A stretch of DNA of 46,421 nt from an uncultured Eubacteriales bacterium (GTDB lineage: Bacteria; Bacillota; Clostridia; Oscillospirales; Acutalibacteraceae). Position 1 is the first letter of the stretch. Each line of letters opens with the position of its first letter. The notes below the pieces were generated by a model, which worked only from the letters and a program-made list of their open reading frames with translations, made no database searches and was not told where the DNA came from. The position numbers and the translations under genes are program-made. Of this stretch, positions 1 through 8,906 are shown piece after piece. The stretch is from positions 1 through 46,421 of the forward strand of contig CAKUBN010000015.1 of NCBI GenBank assembly GCA_934643185.1, read 5' to 3'.

Positions 1-5
1 GAAAA

Positions 6-36
6 CCACCAGTCCTGTATAGAACAGAACTGGTGG
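6..36 (-). terminator. hairpin, possible terminator of the small membrane protein gene
   Basis: Arms CCACCAGT (6-13) and ACTGGTGG (29-36) enclose a second short stem (CTGT 15-18, ACAG 24-27). Read on the minus strand the stem is followed by TTTTC, so it could end the minus-strand gene that stops at 122. The U tract is short and the window edge cuts the context, so this is tentative. Confidence 0.4.
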
Positions 37-121
37 CATAAGAAATTTTGTGTCTACTAACTATTGACTACTTCAGAGCTGAAAAGTTTCGGCGGGTTTG
101 TGTTTTATGGGGAGAGTACAT

Positions 122-352
122 TCAGCGTAGCGCGATCATGTCGCCGGTGAAGTGCGAAAGCCAGTCTTTTACGGCGAACGGTACGCCGGTGGCCTTTAAA
201 ATAACGATCACCAAAATGATGGCGATGAGAATAAGCAGCACCTTAAGCGCAAATTGCGGGTTGCCGTGTTGGTGCTCGTCTTCGTGCTCCTGCACATGGT
301 GTTCTTTAGCGGTCTGCTTGGCGGTTTCGGGTTTCCGTGTTTTTTCTTCCAT
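122..352 (-). CDS. small His/Glu-rich single-pass membrane protein, unknown function
   Basis: A 76-residue protein that I do not recognise. The ATG at 352 is chosen because AGAGGTG lies just upstream of it; an upstream in-frame ATG at 397 lacks such a site. The N-terminal half is hydrophilic and charged, with a cluster of His and Glu at about residues 17-30 (HHVQEHEDEHQHGN) that could bind metal, although this is only a composition argument. One hydrophobic segment at about residues 33-52 (rich in L, I and V) should span the membrane, followed by a short amphipathic tail. It has no partner gene in the window: its upstream neighbour on the other side of a 570-base gap is the divergent recJ operon. 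It looks like a real gene because of the ribosome binding site and the well-formed membrane segment. Confidence 0.6.
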   Translation of the reverse strand: MEEKTRKPETAKQTAKEHHVQEHEDEHQHGNPQFALKVLLILIAIILVIVILKATGVPFAVKDWLSHFTGDMIALR

Positions 353-498
353 AACGGCACCTCTTTTCTGCAAAGATACAGAATCTTTCATTTCCATTTT
401 ATCACATGCCTTTCCTGTTTTCTATAATTTATCGACTTTTTTCTTCGGGGAAAATCAACAAAAATTCGGGAAATAATTTTGCGCTGAGCGCGTATAAA

Positions 499-713
499 AC
501 AAGACACTTTGGTGTCTTGTTCAGAAAACCCATACAGCCGGGCTTCCTACGACTTGAACGTCCACAGGAAGTTTCGTAGCAATGCGAAGCATTGCTTACT
601 ACCGTTCCTTGTTTTCTCGAACGCAAAAGTGTTTCGTCGTCTGCGGACGACGACTCAAGGCACTGTCTTGAGAATCCGTAAACTTTCTTGAAGAAAGTTT
701 AATCAAAGACTTT
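499..713 (+). repeat. hairpin-mosaic intergenic repeat, copy A
   Basis: This fills most of the 570-base gap before recJ. It is a string of short perfect inverted repeats: 499-520 (ACAAGACAC arms), 578-596 (AGCAATGC arms, loop GAA), 634-653 (TCGTCGTC/GACGACGA, loop TGCG), 654-672 (CTCAAG/CTTGAG) and 680-700 (AAACTTTCT/AGAAAGTTT), then AATCAAAGACTTTG. The block from about 623 onward is repeated with the same spacers at 34,818, 37,719 and, on the other strand, 44,960-44,990. The 19-base hairpin at 578-596 recurs exactly, inverted, at 45,018-45,036. No convincing reading frame crosses it. Confidence 0.85.
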
Positions 714-791
714 GTTCGTCGCTTTGCCGACAGATGGAGAATGTGTTTTTCTTTTTCTACAAACAGTTTCGCAGATAATTGTGAAATTCTG

Positions 792-820
792 TTGAATAAC
801 CGGCAAAAAAATGCTAAAAT
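792..820 (+). promoter_or_regulatory. sigma-A-type promoter of the recJ operon
   Basis: TTGAAT at 792-797, a 17-base spacer and TAAAAT at 815-820, with TGC immediately before the -10 (extended -10). It lies about 100 bases before the recJ start, and the gap from 720 to 920 holds nothing else obvious. Confidence 0.6.
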
Positions 821-920
821 ATTCTTTTAGAAATGAAACGAATTTACATAGAACACGGTTGCCGCGCAGTAGTTGGGGTTGCGCGGAAAATCGGGCTTTT
901 GATTTAAAGGGTGAAGCAAA

Positions 921-2960
921 ATGATCTTGCGAAAATGGGAGGTGCGTCCTCTCGATAAGGAACGCGCGGCGGCGTTTGCACAGACGTATGGCGTGCCGTT
1001 CTTCCTCGCGATGCTGATGAATATTCGCGGCCTTGACGATGCCGCGCATCTGCGGGAATTTCTTGGCGAGGGCGAGCCGCTCTCCGACCCGTTTCTTTTA
1101 AAAGATATGGACAAAGCTGCGGCGCGTATTACCCGTGCGGTGGACAACATGGAAAAAATCGCGGTTTACGGGGATTACGATGCCGACGGCGTGACTTCGA
1201 CCGCCATGCTGTATTCGTACCTTGAAACGCGTGGTGCGGACGTAATCTTCTACATACCGCAGCGCGAGGGCGAAGGCTACGGCATGAACATGAGCGCCGT
1301 GGAATACTTAAAAGAGCAAGGTGTGTCGCTCATTGTCACGGTCGACAACGGCATTTCCTCCGTGCAGGAGGTAGCGCGCGCGAACGAGCTTGGCATTGAT
1401 GTGGTCGTCACCGATCATCACCGCCCGCAGGAGATATTGCCCGATGCCGTGGCGGTCGTGGACGCATACCGACCGGATGACACAAGCCCCTATAAGCATT
1501 TTTCCGGTGTAGGCATCGCGTTTAAATTGCTTATGGCGCTGGAGGACGGCGCGGGCGACGTGGAAGATCTGTTAGAAGCATACAGCGATCTCGCGGCCAT
1601 CGGTACCATCGGCGATATTGTGCCGTTGACGGGCGAAAACCGCACGCTGATCCGCGCGGGTCTTGAGCGCCTTTCACAGAGCGACCGCCTGGGCGTGCAG
1701 GCACTTTTGGAAAACGCAGGCATTGCAGGGAAGGCACTGACGAGCACGAACGTAGCGTTTACGCTGGTGCCGCGCATCAACGCGACGGGCCGTATGGGCG
1801 CGCCGGAACGCGCCGTGCGCTTGCTCATCAGCGGCTATGAAGAGGAAGCCGAGGTACTGAGTGAGGAAATCTGCGCCGATAACGAGGAACGCCGCCGTGT
1901 GGAAGCAGAGATTGCCGAAGCGGCGTTTGCGGATATCGAAGCGAAAGGATACATGAAAGACCGCGTGGTCGTGGTGGACGGTGAAAACTGGCACCATGGT
2001 GTTATCGGCATTGTGGCATCCCGTGTGACGGAGCGCTGCGGCAAGCCGTGCATGATCATTTCGCGCGGCGAAACAGAGGCGAAGGGCAGCGGCAGAAGCA
2101 TTGAGGGTTTCTCGCTGTTTGAAGCCATCTGCGCGTGCGGCGACTTGCTCATCAAATTCGGCGGACATCCCATGGCAGCGGGTATCACGTTGAAGCCCGA
2201 AAACATCGAAGCGTTCCGCAAGCGCATCAATCAGTATGCGGCGGAGCACTTCCCGCAGATGCCCACGCAGACGGTCACACTGGACTGCAAGCTGAACCCG
2301 GCGGCGCTTTCGGTTTCCATGGCGCAAAGCCTGACGCAGTTAGAGCCGTTTGGAAACGGCAACCCGCAGCCGGTGTTCGGTTTATTCAACATGGAGCTTT
2401 CCAATGTCACACCGGTCGGCGGCGGGGGGCATCTACGCCTGACCTTAGAAAAGAACGGCGCGGTCATCACGGCGATGCGTTTTAATACAAAGCCCGAGGA
2501 GCTGCCGTACCACATCGGCGATAAGATCGACCTTGCGGTACAGCTGGAGGCGCGCGAATTTCGCGGCCAGCCGTCGCTGACTGTCATCGTGCGCGATATG
2601 AAGTTTGCAGCGTTCAATACGGAAAAGAATATAGCGTCGCTTGCGAGCTTTGAAAAGTGGCAGCGCGGCGAGGTGCTTTCCGCGGAGGATAAAAACAGAT
2701 TATACCCCGACCGCGCGTGCTTAGCGGCCATTTACCGCGCACTGCGCACGGTGAACGGTAAAGAGACGGACCAGGTTCGGTTTGTTTCGCAGTTTGGAAA
2801 AGATATGACACTGGGACTCTTTAAAACGGCGCTTCTTGTATTTGAGGAGCGCGGCTTGGTACACAGCGAAATTGCAGACGATACATTTACGGCAACGCTC
2901 ATCGAAACGAGCGGCAAAACAGATATTACACGTTCCCCGGTGCTTTTGGCACTGCAATAA
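921..2960 (+). CDS. recJ: single-stranded-DNA-specific exonuclease RecJ
   Basis: RecJ is a 5'-3' single-strand DNA exonuclease of the DHH phosphoesterase family, acting in recombinational and mismatch repair. The 679-residue product carries the family motifs in order: GDYDADG at about residues 84-90, the name-giving DHH at 165-167, HFSGVGIA at about 193-200, and the DHHA1 motif GGHPMAAG near 414-421. These supply the metal-binding Asp and His residues. The region after about 450 fits the nucleic-acid-binding OB-fold part and a C-terminal extension, making the protein longer than the E. coli enzyme and shorter than that of B. subtilis. It is the first gene of a run with rsh, a hydrolase, hemZ and a kinase, all close together on the same strand. 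recJ next to relA/spoT-type genes is common in Firmicutes. Confidence 0.95.
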   Translation: MILRKWEVRPLDKERAAAFAQTYGVPFFLAMLMNIRGLDDAAHLREFLGEGEPLSDPFLLKDMDKAAARITRAVDNMEKIAVYGDYDADGVTSTAMLYSYLETRGADVIFYIPQREGEGYGMNMSAVEYLKEQGVSLIVTVDNGISSVQEVARANELGIDVVVTDHHRPQEILPDAVAVVDAYRPDDTSPYKHFSGVGIAFKLLMALEDGAGDVEDLLEAYSDLAAIGTIGDIVPLTGENRTLIRAGLERLSQSDRLGVQALLENAGIAGKALTSTNVAFTLVPRINATGRMGAPERAVRLLISGYEEEAEVLSEEICADNEERRRVEAEIAEAAFADIEAKGYMKDRVVVVDGENWHHGVIGIVASRVTERCGKPCMIISRGETEAKGSGRSIEGFSLFEAICACGDLLIKFGGHPMAAGITLKPENIEAFRKRINQYAAEHFPQMPTQTVTLDCKLNPAALSVSMAQSLTQLEPFGNGNPQPVFGLFNMELSNVTPVGGGGHLRLTLEKNGAVITAMRFNTKPEELPYHIGDKIDLAVQLEAREFRGQPSLTVIVRDMKFAAFNTEKNIASLASFEKWQRGEVLSAEDKNRLYPDRACLAAIYRALRTVNGKETDQVRFVSQFGKDMTLGLFKTALLVFEERGLVHSEIADDTFTATLIETSGKTDITRSPVLLALQ

Positions 2961-2983
2961 GGGAACGGAAGGAGTGAAAAACG

Positions 2984-5185
2984 ATGGCAGAAGCAGCAAA
3001 AACGTATGCGGACCTTGTGTCACTGATCGAAAAAAGCGAAAAAGAATATGACCTCGCGTTGATCGAAAAAGCGTATAAGTTCGCGGAGGCAGCGCATCAG
3101 GGACAGGTGCGGCGCTCCGGCGAGCCGTACATCATCCACCCCATTGCGGTGGCGTATAAGCTTGTGGAATTCGGCATGGATACCCCGTCCGTCGTGGCAG
3201 GTCTGCTGCATGACGTCATTGAGGACACGCCGGTCACGTATGACGACATTGTGAAAGCGTTCGGTAAGGAGATTGCAAACCTGACGGACGGCGTGACAAA
3301 GCTCGGCAAGATCCCGTTCTCCTCCCGTGAAGAGCAGCAGGCGGAAAACCTGCGCAAAATGCTCATTGCGATGAGCGAGGACATCCGCGTAATCATTATT
3401 AAATTTGCGGACCGCATGCACAATTTAGCGACGCTCGAATACGTAGCGCCGCAGAAGCAGCGCGACAAGGCGCTGGAATGTCTTGAGGTGTACGCACCCA
3501 TTGCGCACCGTCTCGGTATGCGCAAGGTTAAGGAATACATGGAGGACGTTTCTTTAAAGTACCTTGACCCTGTGGCGTATAAGGAGATTGAAGATAGCCT
3601 TGAGGCGCGCAGCACAAAGCGCAAGCAGTTTATTGAGACAACAAAAGAAATGATCCGCAGTCGTGTGGAGCCGCTTATCCCGGGCGTATATATTGAAGGG
3701 CGCGTAAAAAGCGTCAACGGCATTTATCGCAAGATGTTCATTCAGGGTAAGAGCTTTGACGAAATTTACGACGTGTTCGCCCTGCGCGTAATCGTCGATA
3801 CCATCAACGATTGCTATAATGTGCTCGGTATCATCCATGATATGTTCACCCCGCTGCCGAACCGCTTTAAGGACTACATTTCCACGCCGAAGCAGAACAT
3901 GTACCAGTCCTTGCATACGACGGTCATCAGCAAAGAGGGCATCCCGTTCGAGGTGCAGATTCGCACGTGGGAAATGCACCACACGGCAGAATACGGCATC
4001 GCAGCGCACTGGAAGTATAAGCTCGGCATGACGAGCGGCAACGAAAAGCCCGATTCGCTGGAGGGCCGCTTGCAGTGGATCCGCAATATGCTCGATAACC
4101 AGTCCGAAAGTGAAGATATCACTGACCTTGTGCGCTCCATCAAGACCGATCTTGCGCCGGAAGAGGTGTTCGTCTTCACCCCGAAAGGTGACGTTATCAA
4201 CCTGCCGATGGGCTCTACGGTTATCGATTTTGCGTATGCCATTCATTCCGCCGTCGGCAACCGCATGATCGGTGCAAAGGTTGACCAGAAGATCGTGCCG
4301 CTCGATTACAAGGTAAAAACGGGCGAGATCATTGAGGTTTTGACGACGAAGGAGGTCGGTCGCGGCCCGAACCGCGACTGGCTTTCTATCGTGCGTACAA
4401 GCGAAGCACGCAATAAGATCCGCGCGTGGTTCAAGAAAGAAAAGCGCGATGAGAACATCGTAGAAGGCAAGGCAGAGCTGGAGCGCGAATTTAAGCGCAA
4501 CGGCATCGTGATGAGCGACGAGCTGATGCAGTTCATGCTGGAAAGCGCCGGCCGCCGCCACAGCTGCGTCACGCCCGATGATTTTTACGCGGCCATCGGC
4601 TACGGCGGCATTCAGCTTTGGAAGCTCCTGCCGCGCGTAAAAGAGGAATACCAGAAGACCCACAAGCCTGCACCCGAACCGCAGCAGGAGATTGCGCAGC
4701 AGACCCCGCCACCGAACCTCAACAAGAAAGCGGCAGGCGGCGTGCTCGTAGAGGGTATGGACAACTGTCTCATCAAGTTCTCCCGCTGCTGCAACCCGCT
4801 GCCGGGCGATGAGATCGTCGGCTTCATCACGCGCGGCTTCGGCGTTTCCATCCACAAGCGCAGCTGCTCGAACGTGCCGAAGGATTTCTCGCAGGCGCCG
4901 GAGCCGGAGCGCTGGGTGCGTGCGCACTGGGAGGGCGAGGTCAAGGAGGAGTTCAAGTCTACGCTGCACATTGTGGCGACCGACCGCTCCGGCCTGCTTG
5001 CTGACGTAACCCAGCAGCTTTTCAACATGCATATTTTCATCCACTCGCTCAATTCCCGCGAGGTCAAAAACTCGGAGAATGCCGTCATTTCCGCAACGAT
5101 CACCATCAACGGTCTTTCGCACTTGCAGACCGTCATCGACCGTTTGCAGAAGATCAAGGGCGTCATCTCCATTGACCGCAGCTAA
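2984..5185 (+). CDS. rsh: bifunctional (p)ppGpp synthetase/hydrolase (RelA/SpoT homologue)
   Basis: This 733-residue protein makes and degrades the stringent-response alarmone (p)ppGpp. Visible domains in order: an N-terminal HD hydrolase domain with HDVIED at about 75-80; a nucleotidyltransferase (synthetase) domain from about 240, with DVFALRVIV and later QSLHTTV; a TGS domain from about residue 394 (VFVFTPKGD...); a Cys-containing region (FSRCCNPLPGDE); and a C-terminal ACT domain from about 655 (STLHIVATDRSGLLADV). An intact HD motif together with the synthetase part indicates the bifunctional type rather than a synthetase-only RelA. The start has GGAAGGAG well placed upstream, 23 bases after recJ. 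Expected to be cytosolic and ribosome-associated. Confidence 0.96.
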   Translation: MAEAAKTYADLVSLIEKSEKEYDLALIEKAYKFAEAAHQGQVRRSGEPYIIHPIAVAYKLVEFGMDTPSVVAGLLHDVIEDTPVTYDDIVKAFGKEIANLTDGVTKLGKIPFSSREEQQAENLRKMLIAMSEDIRVIIIKFADRMHNLATLEYVAPQKQRDKALECLEVYAPIAHRLGMRKVKEYMEDVSLKYLDPVAYKEIEDSLEARSTKRKQFIETTKEMIRSRVEPLIPGVYIEGRVKSVNGIYRKMFIQGKSFDEIYDVFALRVIVDTINDCYNVLGIIHDMFTPLPNRFKDYISTPKQNMYQSLHTTVISKEGIPFEVQIRTWEMHHTAEYGIAAHWKYKLGMTSGNEKPDSLEGRLQWIRNMLDNQSESEDITDLVRSIKTDLAPEEVFVFTPKGDVINLPMGSTVIDFAYAIHSAVGNRMIGAKVDQKIVPLDYKVKTGEIIEVLTTKEVGRGPNRDWLSIVRTSEARNKIRAWFKKEKRDENIVEGKAELEREFKRNGIVMSDELMQFMLESAGRRHSCVTPDDFYAAIGYGGIQLWKLLPRVKEEYQKTHKPAPEPQQEIAQQTPPPNLNKKAAGGVLVEGMDNCLIKFSRCCNPLPGDEIVGFITRGFGVSIHKRSCSNVPKDFSQAPEPERWVRAHWEGEVKEEFKSTLHIVATDRSGLLADVTQQLFNMHIFIHSLNSREVKNSENAVISATITINGLSHLQTVIDRLQKIKGVISIDRS

Positions 5186-5199
5186 AGGTAAACAAGAAT

Positions 5200-5808
5200 A
5201 TGAAATATAAATGTATAACGGGCGGGCCCATTGCAGAAAACTGCTACCTGCTCATCGACGAAAAGACGAACAAGGCGGCGGTCATTGACCCCGGTTTTCT
5301 GAATGAGACGCTGCTGATTGAAATCAAAAAGCACGCGGTGCAGAAGATTTTGCTGACGCACGGGCATTTCGACCACATTTGGGAGGCAGACCGCCTGCAT
5401 GAGATGCTCGGCGTGCCTGTGTGTGCCTATGAGACGGAAGCCGCGTTTGCGGCGGACGACAAGCAAAACGGCTCGCTCCTCATGATGGACGAATCCATCA
5501 CCTGCAAGGTGCATGAGACTTTTAAAGACGGCGAAACGTTTCAGATCGGCAAAGTGCCGGTCACGGTGCTGCACACGCCCGGCCACACCGCGGGCGGCGT
5601 GAGCTACATTACGCCGGACGCCGTGTTTACGGGCGATACGCTGATGGGCTACTCCGTCGGGCGGTGCGACCTGCCAACCGGCAACAGTGCCGAGCTGCGC
5701 GAGTCTCTGAAAAAGCTTGCGGCGCTGCCCGGAAATCCCGATATCTGCGGCGGCCACGGCCCCGTGACGACGCTGGAAGACGAAAAGCGCCGAAATCCGT
5801 ATTTATAA
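5200..5808 (+). CDS. metallo-beta-lactamase-fold hydrolase (glyoxalase II-like)
   Basis: A 202-residue protein of the metallo-beta-lactamase superfamily. The metal site is visible as THGHFDH (HxHxDH) at about residues 51-57, with HTPGHT at about 128-133, FTGD at about 145-148 and a late GGHGP motif. Its compact length without the extra C-terminal substrate domain of true glyoxalase II suggests a general small MBL hydrolase; the substrate cannot be deduced. Such genes often sit directly after relA/spoT in Firmicutes. Here it follows the rsh stop by 14 bases and its own stop overlaps the ribosome binding site of hemZ, so co-transcription is very likely. Confidence 0.85.
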   Translation: MKYKCITGGPIAENCYLLIDEKTNKAAVIDPGFLNETLLIEIKKHAVQKILLTHGHFDHIWEADRLHEMLGVPVCAYETEAAFAADDKQNGSLLMMDESITCKVHETFKDGETFQIGKVPVTVLHTPGHTAGGVSYITPDAVFTGDTLMGYSVGRCDLPTGNSAELRESLKKLAALPGNPDICGGHGPVTTLEDEKRRNPYL

Positions 5809-5818
5809 AGGAAAATGT

Positions 5819-7276
5819 ATGGTTTTATATATTATCGATCACCCTTATCACTATGAGGCGGAAAACCTCTGCCGCGTGTTTTACCCGTTTGACAAAGTCA
5901 CGGTACAGCACGAATTTATGCCGAGCGATGAAAACCGCACGGTGTACACCGCCGAAGAAAACGGCGAATATATCGTGCGCATTGAAGACGCAGACGGCAA
6001 AACGGAGCGCAAAGCAAAAGTAGGCGCAGAGACCGAATACGGCATGGTGTCTTTATTATTTGATGCATTTTGCGCCCACACGGGCAAAATGCCGCGCTGG
6101 GGCATGCTGACGGGCATTCACCCCATTAAGCTCCTGCGCCAGCTGACCGAACAGCACGGCGAAGCGGAAGCGGCAAGGCTGTTCCGCGAAAAATATTTCG
6201 TCTCAAACGAAAAAACGGCACTTGCGGTGCGCACCCTGCGCGCACAAAAGCCCATTACGGATAAAGTGCGTGAAAACGACTACTCTTTGTACATTTCCGT
6301 GCCGTTCTGCCCCACGCGCTGCGCGTACTGCTCATTCGTTTCGCAAAGCGTGGAAAAGGCCAAGAAACAGATCCCGGAATATCACCGCCTGCTTTTGGAA
6401 GAGCTGAAAGAGACGGCGAAAGTCGCCGATGCTTTGGGCTTAAACCTGCGCGCTGTGTATGTCGGGGGCGGCACACCCACGACGTTCTCCGCAGAGCAGC
6501 TTTCCGAGATGATCCGCGTTGTGAAAGATGCGTTCGACATGTCGCAGTGCGAGGAACTTACGGTGGAGGCCGGCCGCCCGGATACCATTGACCGTGCAAA
6601 GCTGGATGCGCTGCTTAAAAGCGGCGTTTCGCGTATCAGCATCAACCCGCAAACCTTGCAGGACAACGTGCTCGAAAACATCGGCCGCCGCCACACGGCG
6701 CAGCAGACTGTGGATGCGTTTCACCTCGCGCGGGAAGCGGGCTTTACGAATATCAATATGGACCTCATTGTCGGCTTGCCGGGTGACACGTATGAGACGT
6801 TCTGTGACACAATCGAAAAGGTCATTGCGCTTGACCCTGAGAACGTGACGGTGCACGCGCTCGCATTGAAGCGCTCCTCGTTCATCACGCAGAGCGGCGA
6901 GATCAACAAGGCCCACGCCGATGCCGCGCTTGCCGACCGCATGATGGCTTATGCCGAAAAGCGGCTGACAGAGCGGGGGCTTGAGCCGTATTATCTCTAT
7001 CGCCAAAGCCGCATGGCGGGCAATTTGGAGAATACGGGCTGGGCAAAGCCGGGCACCGAGTGTGCATATAATATTTTCACGATGGATGAGACTGAAACGG
7101 TGCTGGCATGCGGCGCAGGCGGCGTGACGAAGCTTAAGAACCCGTATTCCGAAGATCTTTCACGAATTTTTAACTTCAAATATTCGTATGAATATATCAG
7201 CCGTTACCCGGAGATTCTCGAACGAAAGGAGGGCATCGCGAAGCAATATGAGCAATTTCGCAAGCGGTTACATTAA
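5819..7276 (+). CDS. hemZ: radical SAM coproporphyrinogen III oxidase-like protein HemZ
   Basis: A 485-residue radical SAM protein. The [4Fe-4S] motif CxxxCxxC is seen as CPTRCAYC near residues 163-170, preceded by YISVPF, which is characteristic of the HemN/HemZ family; a glycine-rich SAM-binding motif VGGGTPT follows at about 215-221. The extra N-terminal domain of roughly 150 residues before the radical SAM barrel is the mark of HemZ as opposed to HemN/HemW. Family members are annotated as oxygen-independent coproporphyrinogen dehydrogenases, but many anaerobes keep hemZ without a full haem pathway, so the actual substrate here is uncertain. AAAGGA precedes the ATG. The 3' end overlaps the next gene by 29 bases. 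Confidence 0.88.
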   Translation: MVLYIIDHPYHYEAENLCRVFYPFDKVTVQHEFMPSDENRTVYTAEENGEYIVRIEDADGKTERKAKVGAETEYGMVSLLFDAFCAHTGKMPRWGMLTGIHPIKLLRQLTEQHGEAEAARLFREKYFVSNEKTALAVRTLRAQKPITDKVRENDYSLYISVPFCPTRCAYCSFVSQSVEKAKKQIPEYHRLLLEELKETAKVADALGLNLRAVYVGGGTPTTFSAEQLSEMIRVVKDAFDMSQCEELTVEAGRPDTIDRAKLDALLKSGVSRISINPQTLQDNVLENIGRRHTAQQTVDAFHLAREAGFTNINMDLIVGLPGDTYETFCDTIEKVIALDPENVTVHALALKRSSFITQSGEINKAHADAALADRMMAYAEKRLTERGLEPYYLYRQSRMAGNLENTGWAKPGTECAYNIFTMDETETVLACGAGGVTKLKNPYSEDLSRIFNFKYSYEYISRYPEILERKEGIAKQYEQFRKRLH

Positions 7277-8216
7277 ATATATCAATCACTTAGAGCAGAT
7301 TAACGACGCGGCGCTTTTGAACCCGCAGGTCATGATCGATGAGGTGGAGGATTCCTATCACGAGCACATCGAAAACATTGCGCGCAACATTGTGACGCAT
7401 TACAAAACCGCGAAGGTGTGCATGCTGGCGGGGCCGTCCTCCAGCGGCAAGACGACCACGGCGCATTTATTGCAGCGCGAGCTCGGCAAGCTCGGTGTGC
7501 ACGCCGAGATTGTCTCGCTTGACGATTTTTACCTTGGCCCGGACGAAACGCCCGTGCTGCCGAACGGCGAAAAGGACTATGAGACCGTGAACGCGCTCGA
7601 CATTGCGCTTATTCAGGATTGTTTGAATTCCGTCATTCACAGCGGCTCCTGCCTTTTGCCGGAGTACGATTTTACAACGAAGACCCGAACGCTTGCGGCA
7701 AGAAAGCTCGATGTCAGCGACCGCGGGTTCGTTATCATGGAGGGTCTGCACGCGCTGAACCCCATTTTTACGCGTGGTCTGCCGGAGGGCAGCACCATAA
7801 AGCTGTATGTCAGCGTGAAGCAGCAGATCAAGGATATCAACGGCGAGGTCATTTCGCCGATGGATATTCGCCTTGTGCGCCGCATCTCGCGTGATATCCG
7901 TTCCCGCGATACCATGCCGGAGCGCACCATCGCCATGTGGGATAATGTGGTGGCGGGCGAAGATAAATACATCCGCCCGTACCGCCTTTCCGCGGACTAC
8001 ACGGTGAACTCCATTCATATCTATGAACCGTGTGTGCTGCGCAGGCTTGTCATTCCGCTTCTGCGCGAGATCCCGGAGGATAACCCGTGTTACCGTAAGG
8101 CGCGCGATTTAGATGCCCGTCTGATGCGCTTTGAGCCCATTGATGCCGAGCTGGTGCCTGCAAACTCCATGCTGCGTGAATTTTTGGGTCCGAAAGTAGA
8201 AAACGGTACGAATTAA
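7248..8216 (+). CDS. uridine kinase / phosphoribulokinase-family P-loop kinase
   Basis: A 322-residue nucleoside-kinase-like protein. A Walker A motif GPSSSGKTT lies at about residues 62-70, followed by the family's SLDDFY motif near 87-92 and VIMEGLHALN near 163-172, as in uridine kinases and phosphoribulokinases. Compared with a minimal uridine kinase of about 210 residues it has an N-terminal extension of about 50 residues and a longer C-terminus. It resembles the Clostridia 'nucleoside kinase' group, often found with an N-terminal ThrRS-like/TGS region, which is absent here. The ATG at 7248 lies inside hemZ; AAAGGAGG at 7225-7232 is rather far upstream (about 15 bases) but no closer start exists. 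The physiological substrate is unproven. Confidence 0.8.
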   Translation: MSNFASGYIKYINHLEQINDAALLNPQVMIDEVEDSYHEHIENIARNIVTHYKTAKVCMLAGPSSSGKTTTAHLLQRELGKLGVHAEIVSLDDFYLGPDETPVLPNGEKDYETVNALDIALIQDCLNSVIHSGSCLLPEYDFTTKTRTLAARKLDVSDRGFVIMEGLHALNPIFTRGLPEGSTIKLYVSVKQQIKDINGEVISPMDIRLVRRISRDIRSRDTMPERTIAMWDNVVAGEDKYIRPYRLSADYTVNSIHIYEPCVLRRLVIPLLREIPEDNPCYRKARDLDARLMRFEPIDAELVPANSMLREFLGPKVENGTN

Positions 8217-8269
8217 GGTTATTGTCAGGAAAAATTTAACCTTTGTTTACAAAATTGCCGGTTTGTCAT

Positions 8270-8298
8270 TTGCTTTTTGACACAAATTGCGCTATAAT
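8270..8298 (+). promoter_or_regulatory. probable promoter of the zinc-ribbon gene
   Basis: A consensus TATAAT at 8293-8298 sits 75 bases before the start codon. The -35 at the standard 17-base spacing is the weak TTGCTT (8270-8275). A better TTGACA at 8277-8282 is too close (10 bases) to this -10. Confidence 0.5.
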
Positions 8299-8372
8299 GG
8301 GACTAAAGAAAGGTACATGAAACGGTGTGCTTCTTAAGGTTCCGTTTCCAAACCACAAAAGGAGAATTTGTT

Positions 8373-8867
8373 ATGGGAATTTTTGATGATGTTGTTGTCA
8401 ACGCAAAATCCGCTGCACAGACCGTAGGCAAAATGGCAGGCCAGTTTGTGGATATGTCCAAGCTGCGCATCAATATGTCCGAGCTGAACGGCGAGATTAC
8501 GAAGCGCTATCAGGAGCTTGGCCGATTCATTTACGAGGCTAAGAAGGCCGGTTCCGCAGACGAAGCCGAGCTTGCAGACCAGATCGCCGGTATCGATGAT
8601 CTGTATGCACAGCTTTCCGCAGTTTCCGCACAGTACGCTTCCATGCAGAATAAAGTGACTTGCCCGGCATGTGGCAAGAAGATGCCGACGGATTCCATGT
8701 TCTGCAGCCACTGCGGCGCAAAGCTGGAGAACGCACCGGCAGAGCCGGAAGAAGCTGCCGAAGCAGTCGAGAAGGCCGAAGCCCCCGCAGAGCCGGAGAC
8801 GACGGAAGTCACAATCGAGACAGAGAAGACGGCTGAGCCGACCGAGGAAGTCAAGACCGAGGAATAA
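8373..8867 (+). CDS. zinc-ribbon protein with acidic tail
   Basis: A 164-residue protein of unknown role. The ATG at 8373 is preceded by AAAGGAG. Residues 1-75 are predicted to be helical and possibly coiled. A double-CxxC zinc ribbon (CPACGKK...CSHCGAK) follows at about 95-115. The last 45 residues are almost entirely Glu, Ala, Pro, Thr and Lys and should be disordered. The zinc_ribbon-type domain plus a low-complexity tail is common in Clostridia without a known function. It has its own promoter-like element and is followed by a strong terminator at 8907-8940, so it appears monocistronic. Confidence 0.8.
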   Translation: MGIFDDVVVNAKSAAQTVGKMAGQFVDMSKLRINMSELNGEITKRYQELGRFIYEAKKAGSADEAELADQIAGIDDLYAQLSAVSAQYASMQNKVTCPACGKKMPTDSMFCSHCGAKLENAPAEPEEAAEAVEKAEAPAEPETTEVTIETEKTAEPTEEVKTEE

Positions 8868-8906
8868 TTGAAAACGCGGGTCCGGCCTGCAAGGACGTAA
8901 AACCAG

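Noticed and set aside
509..691. Short reading frames inside mosaic copy A
   Set aside because: They run through perfect inverted repeats, have no ribosome binding site and differ completely between copies.
3554..5122. Open frame of 522 codons antisense to rsh
   Set aside because: Shadow of codon bias in a GC-rich gene; rich in Arg/His/Ala/Val with no motif, no ribosome binding site, and rsh is unambiguous on the other strand.
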